Shown piece after piece: positions 1 through 10,573 of a stretch of DNA of 64,000 bases. A program made the position numbers and the translations under genes. How positions within the stretch are numbered: the first letter of the stretch is position 1; every line of letters begins with the position of its first letter. The notes beneath the pieces are model-generated. The model did not search any database. It was not told the origin of the DNA and worked only from the letters and a program-made list of their open reading frames with translations. The stretch comes from Lutraria lutraria (taxonomy: Eukaryota; Mollusca; Bivalvia; Venerida; Mactridae), in contig OZ026844.1 of NCBI GenBank assembly GCA_964023205.1, forward strand, positions 36,627,326 to 36,691,325, written 5' to 3'.

Positions 1-1650
1 TTCATTTACCATTTGGTATATTGTATTAACATTAATAAATTGGGTTTGTAACACAAATCCAATCAACTATTGTTTTAAAACTCAGATTGGATATTATATT
101 ACACTCACGAGGTCACGTGTGGATCCAGTCAGTAGCGACCGTCGGTCCACGGACAGCAACACCTATAGTATATATATGTACTCGTAATTGACTGATTTTA
201 AGAAAACAATAAAATTAAAACCCATAACAAATACTTCATTGTTTCCATTTACACATGGATACGAAGAAAACATTTTGTCATGTATTAATTTACTATCTAA
301 TCGTTTTATGGAATGTTACGTGTACAAAATAGTTTGTTATCGTTACTTCCCCAATCTTGTGGCACTACGAGCTAGTGCCTTAAGTAGAGGTGTTTTTTTA
401 TATGTTGGAAGGAGGCGTTTTTTTATCGCGAGACTCTTGTACAATCTAAATAATTATCTTTGAACAACAGCGAAATTTAGACCAACATTCAATGGTGGAA
501 GTAAACGCCTACAGTAATTCTAAAAGTTAAATCCTACACGGACTGTATTCCATAAAAAGAGCAGGGTTGTCAAGGAACAGTAATTATACAGAAACCAGTC
601 TATTTATATCTGTTCGCAGAGAATTTGATAAAATGATCAATGTTTAATAAGAACAGCAAGTACCCGAGCCCCAACAGAACCGCCCATGTATTTTAAGATA
701 CATTTAACGTCCATTCAAGATTATACAGGTGTTAAAATGTATCAAATATATTCAATAATTTGATCTCTTTTTGTGTAATATAAAATGGCGGACGGATTCA
801 ATTAATATTCTAGGAGGAAAAACAGGGATTTGTACATAATTTATACAATACCAGTGCAATAAATAATTACATAAATTTTATCAATTAATGCTAAAACAAT
901 CAAGATGACGCTGGGATACGAAGAAATGAAAAGGTAAGAAAAGGAAGTTATGTAGAAGTATAGCAACAATCCTGTGGTATACACAAGCCTTAGTTACAAG
1001 AAACGCGACAGTAATAATCGAATGTTTTTGCTGTTTTTTGTATATGTGTTCGATATAAAATACATTCCTCAGTACATATGGAACTATTTGAGATCACTAC
1101 TTGTAGAAAATATGTTTACATAGATCGAACGTTGATTTTGTTGAAATTAATTACGGACTAGAGTATTGCATACTTCATGCACGTGACTGGTGGTCCATTT
1201 AATGAAAAAAGGCACTGAGCACTCATATTTTCTAGCTTAATATGTAAATTTAATAGGAAACCATTCTTCACCGAATTTGGGAATACGCTAAAACTTTTAA
1301 TAGAGATTCAGTTTGTTGTGGCCAACAAGCATGCAGCCAGAACTTCTTTTGTACCGATAAACTTTTATACAAAAAATAAAACACCAAAATATACAACATT
1401 TAAACGATGAAACTTTCAACAGAACGCTCTTATATTCTCGTCACAACGTCGAGTTTTGACGTCACGAAATAAACGTCGATTCAAGTAATAAACTGTACGT
1501 CATGACGTCAGTTTTCCTTGACTACGACGTCATGACAATAAAATCATAGAGACACACAAGACTATAGTTTTAGAGCTCTGATAAGGATAGTGGTAATTGA
1601 GTAAGGACAGATAAAGGGTTGTTGATATTAAGTCGGTCAGTAAGCCAGTC
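1..1650. other. 5' intergenic region, no gene seen
   Basis: AT-rich sequence with no exon I can support. Short open frames, such as the one around 188-463, begin at TTG, have no family character and no splice context. The only structured part is the CRE-like cluster near 1.46-1.53 kb described separately. Confidence 0.6.
1457..1532. promoter_or_regulatory. Cluster of CRE-like TGACGTCA sites
   Basis: Two perfect TGACGTCA palindromes lie at 1457-1464 and 1503-1510, and an ACGTCA half-site at 1527-1532, ending about 120 bp before the first ATG of the five-exon gene. TGACGTCA is the consensus for CREB/ATF bZIP factors. A regulatory role is inferred from clustering and position. The same octamer also occurs at about 53.62 kb with no gene next to it, so the motif alone is not proof. 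Confidence 0.5.
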
Positions 1651-4600
1651 ATGGGTATGCAAGATATTGGGGATTTGAATATAAATATGGATGTTCACAA
1701 TAAAGGGTAAGTTGGTAAACTATGTTTTAAGGAAATATTTATTTATGCACACTGTGATTCATTTTATTATAAATGGTACATACAAAATGTACCATATAAA
1801 TGTAGGAACTCGGATATCTCAGCAATGTGAAGCCTTATTACATTCACATAACGTAAAATATTAAAATACAATTTTATGTATTTGATATCAACAGTCCTGT
1901 TGCGTATGCATGACATTGTTGATATTGCTACCCCTGGGTCAGGACATGACTTGGTCCATCATGTGTGTGTCACTTACCACCGCCATGTTATCACTATAAG
2001 AGCTTCATTCAGACACAGTATGAGTTTATACATTGTATATTTCATATTACAGAATGACCTTCTGGTCAAGATATGACCCTGTTGCACAACCAAAAGGAAA
2101 TACAGATCACTGGACAAAAATGAAACAAAGGGTAAGAAATCGTCATTCAACTCTTCTTACTAGTCACACAGAGTTATCGCTCATAACTTGTATACTGTCT
2201 CAAAATTGGGTGTAATTATACAACGTAAAAAACAAACATACATTTATTTAGTGGGAGAAATGTACTCAGAATGTGTCTCAGTTGTTGTAATAAACCTTTG
2301 TTGTACCTGAGGTTGCCTTTCATCAACTCTATGTACAGCGTCAAGTGAACGCAGAGAAAATTAATCATACTATTTTACATAGAAATGTGTTTACGGAATC
2401 AACGAAACTTTAACAGGTCTTATTCACATGCATACACTAAAACACACGAAAACTGGAATTTGGTAAAAATTGAACGAGTCCATTTTTTCTGAATATATCA
2501 AAATTTCTTTGAAAACCATATTATCAGAAAACCGAACTTTTGGCCCAGTCCCCGGGAGGGGTCAAGTTTTAAGGTGTTTTACTTTACGTGGTAGTAATAA
2601 ATCCATGCCCGGATACTAGATGTAACATTAACCCGATGGTCGTATGTCACTTGAGTACCTTAGATGGTCTTATGACTTCGGATGTATTTATTGTTTATTA
2701 TTTATATTTAGGTATTAAAACACCACATTTTTATATGAATATCATTTTTATGCTTTGATTTTCCTGCAGGCTGTACACACCCGCTCTCTAGATAACCCAG
2801 GAAGCATAGGGGCACCAATTACATTAGGTAAGAAAACGGAAGTCATGAATAATCTTTCCGTCTATTTTAACATGTATCAATATTTTCACAACTACTTAAG
2901 ACCATCTGAAGTGATATCTAATTTATCCTATATGAAGTAAATCCCTTCAAGTGAAAGATCTTTTGTTGAATTTAAGTTAATTCCCAATTATTTTGCAATA
3001 GTGGACGAAACTTATTTAATAACACGAAGAAATTAATTGAAAACGAAACAATAAACAAAATGTACAATTGTGGATCTCACGAATGTATAAGGTCTCAAAC
3101 TTTCACGCAAACGTAACGACACATTTATCATCCGTGATTCTACAACGGAGCTAAATATAAGATATCACGTGTCAACAGTTTTTTTACACTTTGAGAAAGA
3201 ATCGTTTCATTGTTTACATGATCGAAGATTTATATATACCAGTTAACTTTATACAAAATGTATCTACTTTCTAAAAACATAGCCTCATTGTCAATGCACA
3301 ATAGTAAATATTTATTTATCAACATCAAATAAGACTTATCAATGTTTATCTATAATGTATTATAGAAACTTCAATGTAAAACAAATGTATTTATAAATGT
3401 ATTGATGTATACAATCAAACTAATGTTTTAACATTGTGTGCTTTTACTAAACAAAATTAACTTGACGCTATATTAAATCATTCGTTTTTTAACTCGAGAT
3501 TGTTATAGTTATTTAGTACATAAAACTGCACAACTTTTCAAAGGACGTGTACAGTAAAACTTCGACTTTAAGGACCAAAGGATGTATCATTGTGTACTTT
3601 TGCCCTCGTCATTAGAAGATGCATGGTGGAGGGACGTAAAGTGTTACACCTTGTTCGTTCATCCGTTCAAAGTTGGGTTTCCGAGCAATTACTCAAGAAA
3701 TAGTTCATGCACTGGTTTTATATTTTACATGAAGGTGTATAATAATAAATACAGGTTAAAATCCAAACATCTTTACGGGAGTTATGGCCCCATTTTTACT
3801 TAGCTCTAAGGGGGGGGGGGGGGGGGATAATTGTGTCCAGAGAACAAACAAAAAACAGGTCCGAATAAGGTAGACATAATACTGGATGATCACTAAGTCA
3901 AGTTTTACAGTATACATATATTGTATTCAGACAACATGAATAATCAATTGACTCGTGTTATTTGTGTTTTGTACTAACTCTGTTTAAATGGGTCACGTGG
4001 TATTTGGGTGGTTTTATGCATAAAGTGGTTTTGGAGAAATGCACGGTTATTTTAAACAATGAAACATAATATTCTATATTGCATTCATGCTATTAGTATA
4101 ATTATATAGTCAGACTTCTTTTGTTTCTATTTCTTTTTTTCGCCACTTTATTAAATACATTATCGATATTAGTAAATGCCTTTCGCGATGAACGTCACCT
4201 TTTGATATGGTAAATACTACTATTTCTCCAACAAATCTGATATTTTTTACAACACATTACTTTGGTTAATCGTTGATACTGATAAGCCTACGTTGTTGTC
4301 AATTTTGTATTAGTTACCTTGTCTTAAGAAGTTAATCAGGATATTCTTAAAGCATACCGAGAAGCATTTTGTTTGTACGTTCTTAATTCTTATCATTTTT
4401 ATAATTTGCTTTTTTATTAGAAAGGTGCACGTAACTCAACTTTAGCAAATATCACATATTAAATGTAAGTTTGTATTACATGTAATCTTAAACGTACATT
4501 TTATTTATACGAGTGAATGAAAGATTGGTGGATGAAATTGATTAATAAATACATGAATGTGTTCTTTGTAGGTCTATATGTTTATTTCTTTCTGTTGCTT

Positions 4601-7600
4601 TTACCTGTTTGTACGGCTTTCGTGTGAGGTGTTGTGTGACAAGAGAGTGGCTTCTATGGGTCTTGGGTCATTATGGTGACGGTTGTCATAACCACCAGAC
4701 ATAATAAAAAGAATAACGCGCTCCTATGCCGTTACAGATCCAAATGTCACACGAGCGCCGTATGGACGAGTGAATAAGTTACAAGATATGACTTTTGAGG
4801 ATTTTGTTACAGACAGTTTACAGGGGGCAATACCAGGTAGTTATATGTACACACGACCCCGAGCTAGCGTAAGTAGAGAATCTATTAGGAGTGCTTTCAA
4901 CCAAAGGGCAAGAGAAGGTTTCCGTTACTGGCTTATTGAAAGACCAAAGCCGACTAGTTGTAAGTATTACTCAACTTCCTATAAGAATATTATTGATTAT
5001 ATAATATGTCACATTGATTAACATCAACATAGATTAATTAACGCGCGCACTGCACACGTTTAGTATAAATGTCATGTAATGTCAGATTGAGCCCATTTGT
5101 ATTTTGATCAATATAAATTATATTCGTCAGGACTTTTATAGAAATTGAACTTGCATAAACTTGCACTGAAACATGGACTGGGATCTGGTTTAGCATGGCG
5201 GACGTAGATGAACCTAGTACTTCGGTCCGCACCAAATTTCGTGCCTGCCGGACGAATGACGGCCTTGGAAAAATGAATTAATCGTTCAGTTTCCAAACAG
5301 GAGTAGACCTAAAGACGACGCTATGCTCACTTTTGACATTTTTAACAATTATAGGCGATTAATAGTTAAAATATTAGCAGAGAGACAAATTTTATTCTCC
5401 GAATCATTTTGTTAATACATTTTGTAAGTGTTACTTTCTTGTCACGTTTGGTTCTGTCACAGAGAGCATTAATTATAAGGGAGATAAATGTGTATGAAGT
5501 AATATTGTTAATGAAATAGCAGCGCTTCTCTCCATGCCTTGAAGTAAGGGAGGCAATCACGCGAAGTAGGATAGAGGTTTTATAAAAGTCAATATCTTTA
5601 AAACAACTGTACACAATGAACTTGATTTCAAACAACTCGTGGGGAAACAAAAGTGAAATCGAACAGGATCTTTCGGCTATGATGGAGCGTAAATTTACAT
5701 GCAAATTAGAAAATGTATCAAGCAGTTAATAAACCACTACTGACTCCGTGGACTTTATCTAAGCAAAATTAGTTCGCTGATAATTATAATGAATAGTGCA
5801 CTAGTGGTTTCGACGGGTACCCGCACTAGATTCCGTATTTAGAGGTTCCAACAATGTACCCGCTCTGAATTATTTTGTCTCTATTATTTTATTCATTTTC
5901 AGTCTGGAAATATTCATTCGCTGACACTCGAATGATGCCTCGAGCACGGGTTTTCGTGCCTAAATAGGTAGCCCATAATTTAATGATAACATAGATTTTT
6001 GTAGATATTTACTCGCCAGATGGTTACGGGAAGCTTCAACGATGTGTGATGTCTTTTTTGTACATTTAATAGATGTGATTATTCAGATTGTTGCATGTTT
6101 AGTTTATTTGTCTGTGTATTTAACAGGATGCGGTAAATATGTTAGATTTCGTCTAGATTTCAGTGAATATCTTGTTCGTGAACTAATCCTCACAAATTCG
6201 TTATTTAACTTTAAGTTTTCATTATCCCAGAATAGTTCGCAAATAATCATTATACCAGTTCATTATAACAAAAATATAATTTATAAATCAAAGTACTGAA
6301 AGTACTCATGGAAACTGAACTTACATAGACTTGTGCAATGCAACATGGAACGGGAACTAGTTCAAAATAATAATTACATGACGGATGTAAAAAATCGAAA
6401 TTCATGCGCGTTGAGCGAGTGACGGTTATGACATATGGTTCAGTTTCCTAATACATGTAGTAACAAAATGACTTTAGTATGATAATCTTCTATAGGCAAA
6501 AGAAATGTCAGTATGATCTACGGAAGACTAATCACATGACCGGGAAAGAAAACGCGTCCTCTCGTAGACTGCCTTAAATACTAGAAATGTCTTTATTAGT
6601 ACTTTACCTATTACTAAGCACTAGGCTAGCTTGTACATTTATATTCAGGATTTATAATAGCTTGACTGTATACAAAGAAACCCGCATGTCTCCCCAATAT
6701 ACTCCAGAAATCATGTGATATCTATTTTATCACGTGATACATTGTATTTGTTTAATCATGTGATCTTTGTTTTAATCATGTGATCTTTGTTTTTATCATG
6801 TGAACTTTGTTTTATCATGTGATCTTTGTTTTAATTATGTGATCTTGGTTTTAATTATGTGATATTTGGTTTAATTATGTGATATTTGGTTTATTTCGCT
6901 TTATGGTTAGTTAAATATTTGAATAAGCTAACTGTAATGTCCAACATCGTGTAAATCAACAATAAACTGTATACAGTCACACCCTAGTTAGAGGCCACCC
7001 GCGAATAATCAAAGTACTGAAAGTACTCATAGAAGCTGAACTTACGTGGACTTGCACTACAACATACAACAGGAAACAGTTACATGGCGGATCATAGGAA
7101 ACGTAGTACATTAGTCTGCATCAAAATTCATGCGCGGCGAGCGAGTGACGGCTACTGGAAGCTGAACTATCGTGTAGCTTCCAAAAACCACATTTATCTA
7201 TAGAAAAGCACAAATAAACCTCTGAATAAAGGCCAACTCTGTCTTCAATTAGTTGCCATTCTCTCTCGTTCGGGGGCTTTCGAATTGAGATTTGACTGTA
7301 TATATATCCTATTGTCTAAGTGTAGTTTACATCATAAAACATAACATAGGGAATTATTTCCATGTATACAATAATCAAGATACATGTTAATTTTATCTTA
7401 TTATCCCGTCTGGCAAAAATGTCCAGAGACATGAGATGAAAATTGTATACAAATAATAAAGTAGACTTTATGTTTAATAGTTGTTATACGTTTTATAGGC
7501 TCATTCGTTAATACTTAATGTATGTACTTATAAAATAGTGAACTAACTTAAAATACTAACCAGGAGTCTGTTGTTTATGATATACATTTTACGAGTACTG

Positions 7601-8477
7601 TATATATAAGTTTTCTTGTCAACAACATCATTTAAAGATACAGAACTTATCTTTTAGTATGCTTTACTTCAATCAAAAACCCTATGCATGTACAACGAAT
7701 TTCACCCCCGTCATAACAAACGAATGTAACGAAAGTATAGACTTCATCTAGTTCGAACTTTGGGAGAAGATATCTTTAATCAATTTTCTGAATCATGTCG
7801 ATTATTTTTCGAAGCAAAAAAAATATGCAGCACTAATGTGTTTTCTAAGAAATAAACCAATTATTCATCTATGTAGAGTTCTGTAGCTTTAATATTTTCA
7901 ATATATATGTTACTGTGATATATATATATATATATTATATGTATCTGTGCGACGTACATATAACATATTTGTACACATTGTTAAAGTAGATAACAACATA
8001 CAATTATGTTCTCTAACACCTGTGTTCAAAAACAATATTTACCTTAACATAACAAAATATTAGATATCTACTTATAGTTTTATTAAAAGCATTTATCACA
8101 TAAAGTTACTCTCTTTTTTCGTATCTACAGAAATGTATCCATTAACATCAGTTTCTTTATCATACTTAGCTTCCTCTGTTTGAATTTATATACATTGACT
8201 TAAAACTGGTATTTTTCAATGGAATAAGATCAGAAAAGTCAAGTTTAGGATCCAGTCTAAAAACTTCAGCATATATGATTGGATGTTCGAAATATTTTTT
8301 TCTAGTTAACCAATGATAATACTACATATTTAGACTGGTTCCCGGACTCAGTTTTATAGTCTTTCATCCATTATTTTATTGAACTAATAGTGTTTTTCAT
8401 TTTCGTTTTCAGTTGGAAAGTATGGGTTAGGATCCTACAAGACGGTGTTGGGAGTCGGCAACGCTCCTAGAACTTAA
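1651..8477 (+). CDS. Five-exon gene, unrecognised 159-aa protein
   Basis: Exons are 1651-1706, 2053-2131, 2770-2827, 4738-4959 and 8413-8477. Every junction is GT-AG and phase-consistent (donors GTAAG in all four introns), giving 480 nt ending in TAA. The start at 1651 is the first ATG of an open exon whose donor phase fits exon 2. There is no signal peptide or membrane segment. The centre is rich in Arg, Ser, Phe and Tyr, with a TFEDFV stretch and an AFNQRAREGFRYW stretch, and the C-terminus is a Gly/Tyr-rich tail ending in NAPRT. An AATAAA lies at 8719. CRE-like sites are upstream. I do not recognise the family. The small soluble basic Tyr/Arg pattern would suit a cytoskeletal or ciliary accessory protein, but that is a guess. 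The fourth intron (about 3.45 kb) is full of repeats. Confidence 0.72.
3549..3915. repeat. MITE-like repeat ending in TACAGTAAAACTT
   Basis: The block begins with GTACAGTAAAACTTCGAC and ends with AAGTTTTACAGTATAC, so its ends form an inverted repeat, and it carries a 17-G run at 3810-3826. Related ends occur at about 15.73-15.82, 20.87-20.95 and 23.84-23.93 kb. It lies in intron 3 of the five-exon gene. Confidence 0.45.
5140..5295. repeat. Short MITE-like repeat, GGAAACTGAAC family, copy 1
   Basis: It starts near GAAATTGAACTTGC and ends with GTTCAGTTTCC, which are inverted. The interior (ACTTGCACTGAAACATGG, then GGCGGACGTAGATGAACC and ATGACGG) matches the copies at 6310-6448, 7006-7182 and about 53285-53425. 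No coding content. Confidence 0.5.
6310..6448. repeat. Short MITE-like repeat, GGAAACTGAAC family, copy 2
   Basis: It is bounded by GGAAACTGAAC on the left and GGTTCAGTTTCC on the right, a clear terminal inverted repeat. It shares ATCAAAGTACTGAAAGTACT on its left flank with the 7.0 kb copy. Confidence 0.55.
6711..6893. repeat. About 21-bp minisatellite (ATCATGTGATCTTTGTTTTA)
   Basis: Roughly eight head-to-tail copies of a unit of about 20-22 bp built on ATCATGTGAT plus a T-rich half. Later copies drift to ATTATGTGATATTTGGTTTA. It lies in intron 4 of the five-exon gene. Confidence 0.75.
6974..7304. repeat. ACAGTCAAACCTG-type MITE with a nested repeat
   Basis: The outer element begins ACAGTCACACCCTAGTTAG and ends GAGATTTGACTGTATA, an inverted pair. 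Its middle is interrupted by a copy of the GGAAACTGAAC repeat (about 7006-7182). Other copies of the outer family are at 10034-10216, 14942-15031, 23072-23253, 33494-33681 and 56195-56382. Confidence 0.5.
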
Positions 8478-8844
8478 GCTCAATCTGAAATAAGACTTTT
8501 TTCTGTGAAGAAATCATGGATTTAATTTACATACAGTATTAACATAAATATTCAAAAGTCTTTTTTCTGTTATGAATTGACATAGATTTTTATATTTAGA
8601 CAAAATTGTTGATTTTTTTATTTCTTATATATAATCCTTAATTGATTTCTAGTATTTAATTTAAGAACATTTTAAGTCTTCAATATTGTTTTGTTTGTTG
8701 CTGTTTTTTGTTTGTATAAATAAACCACGGTGGGTAGAGGGTGTTTAACATATCAACATGTTTTTCTTCTTCTGTATTTCTGTCTTTCACAAAAAGCATA
8801 CACTGACTGAACTATTTTTAAAATAAAAAGCATTTAGTACTTAC

Positions 8845-9046
8845 ATCAGTTTTCGTGATATTCAGAGTATCTATGAGTTCAACCAGTTCTTCCATCGTTT
8901 TATCATCAAAGTCATCTTTACCAACACACACGTTAACATCGATTACGTCAGCGTTCTCTTAGTAACAGAACGTGACCTTGACACCACGAGTGTTGCTATT
9001 AGTGACATCGGCTCCATTGTTGAGATGTACATATAAAATCAATCAT
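8845..9046 (-). pseudogene. Candidate broken exon, acidic Asp/Glu-rich peptide
   Basis: On the minus strand an acceptor-like TATATTTCAG precedes 9046 and a perfect GTAAGT donor follows 8845. One frame reads as protein-like sequence (GADVTNSNTRGVKVTFCY, then ADVIDVNVCVGKDDFDD and MEELVELIDTLNITKTD). It is broken by a TAA after TFCY, and TGA occurs right at the acceptor. Composition and splice edges look like a former exon, but no partner exon was found and the family is not recognised. Confidence 0.35.
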
Positions 9047-10033
9047 CTGAAATATACAAACATACGTAAATTTGACTGAAATCTGTCTGTTCACTCAAAT
9101 GGAAAGATATCTTTATCAGTTAAAACATGTCCTCCTTATTTATATCAATTAGAGATATGCTATCGGACAGTTTATTGCTACCATAAACATGGCATTTCCA
9201 AGAGAGACAACTTTACCAAACAAGCCAATAGTTTTCTTTAAAGTCAGTCAGTGTTGTCAATGTTAAATAGAACATTACGAGAACGTGTAGATGGCTAGAT
9301 GCTAAAATGCTTTCACGTTTATGTCACAGATCGTCTTTGTAATACTAGTATACACGTCATCACTCATCAATACACGAACAAGGTCGTTTTACACAAATGG
9401 AGTTGAAGCTACAAGATGATTTACTATAAGTTAATATATTCACGCTCGGTATGGCTAACCAAAACATTCAACGGAATAGAAGAGTTGATCTGTTGACAAA
9501 CATGTTCGAAAATCAGAAATGTGCTTTTTCTGTCGGAATGTAATTAAACCACACTTACAAGGCGATTTTCTTCCATTGCACATTTTTTATCAATGACGGA
9601 TTCGATCAACATAACATAAGGGTCTGTGAAGGTGCACGAAGGAAACACTGTGTCATTATAAGGGGACACTGGTAAGTTGGAATTCATTGACACTATTTTA
9701 ATACGCAACTAGCTGCTGTACAAAACAAAGAAGAGATCGATACTAACAATGGGTTGATTGCAGAGACTGTTTATACAAAAATTACTGACCATTTACATAC
9801 AAAAAATATGTATCTAGAAAACTATACTGTCGTGTTCGCCAAACGATGAACTACCAGAGACAAATAAAAGGACGATCAAATACCAATATTGTACTAAGCT
9901 CGCTGGGCGGAGTTCATGGTGAACTAAATTAAAATTAAAACACCGGGGTTCGATCTCTCAGTGTTTACCAAAGCTTAATTGTTTATGTATGTTACGTGAT
10001 TTTACTCGAAATAACCAAGTATGGAATACAACA

Positions 10034-10216
10034 TACGGTCAAACCTGTGTTAGCGACCTTCTCCGAATAAAGGCCTCGCTGTGAATAAAGTAATTCCTGT
10101 ACAAACTGTAATTGGTTATTGAGAATAAAAATGACCTTGGAATAAAGGCCACCTGTCAATAGATACCACAATTTGTCTTTCAAAATGGTAGTTTCTGTTC
10201 GCAAGTTTGCCTGTAT
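10034..10216. repeat. ACAGTCAAACCTG-type MITE copy
   Basis: It starts ACGGTCAAACCTGTGTTAG and ends GCAAGTTTGCCTGTAT, an inverted pair, with GAATAAAGGCC-type internal repeats shared with the other copies in the window. Confidence 0.55.
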
Positions 10217-10573
10217 AACATGATTATAAAGAAACAATATCGATCAGGAAAAGCGACTGTAGATTATGTACACAAAATATCCTTACAAGGAAGTATCATG
10301 TGTCTAACATTATACATAAAGTCAAATCAAAGCTGTGACAACTAAAGCGTTCATTTTGATAGAACCTCACATCTGACTAACCGATTCAAAACTTCCGCTT
10401 TTAAATATAATATTGTGCAACTGTGTATATAGCTCGTATATCGTATTTCAAAACATAGATTTTTTATATATCTTATTTTCTGTCCGGTTTGTATACAGGT
10501 ATTTCAAAACAAAAAATGACTTAATACACAGGAGTGGCTGAAACTGTAAAGTTTTAAAGAGTGATTATTAACA

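Larger units (their letters stand above)
8478..10573. other. Intergenic region with repeats and one exon relic
   Basis: It holds the poly(A) signal of the upstream gene (8719), a candidate broken exon on the minus strand (8845-9046) and a MITE-like repeat (10034-10216). I see no intact gene. Confidence 0.5.

Noticed and set aside
188..463. 91-codon frame near the window start
   Set aside because: Starts at TTG, has no signal, domain or splice support.
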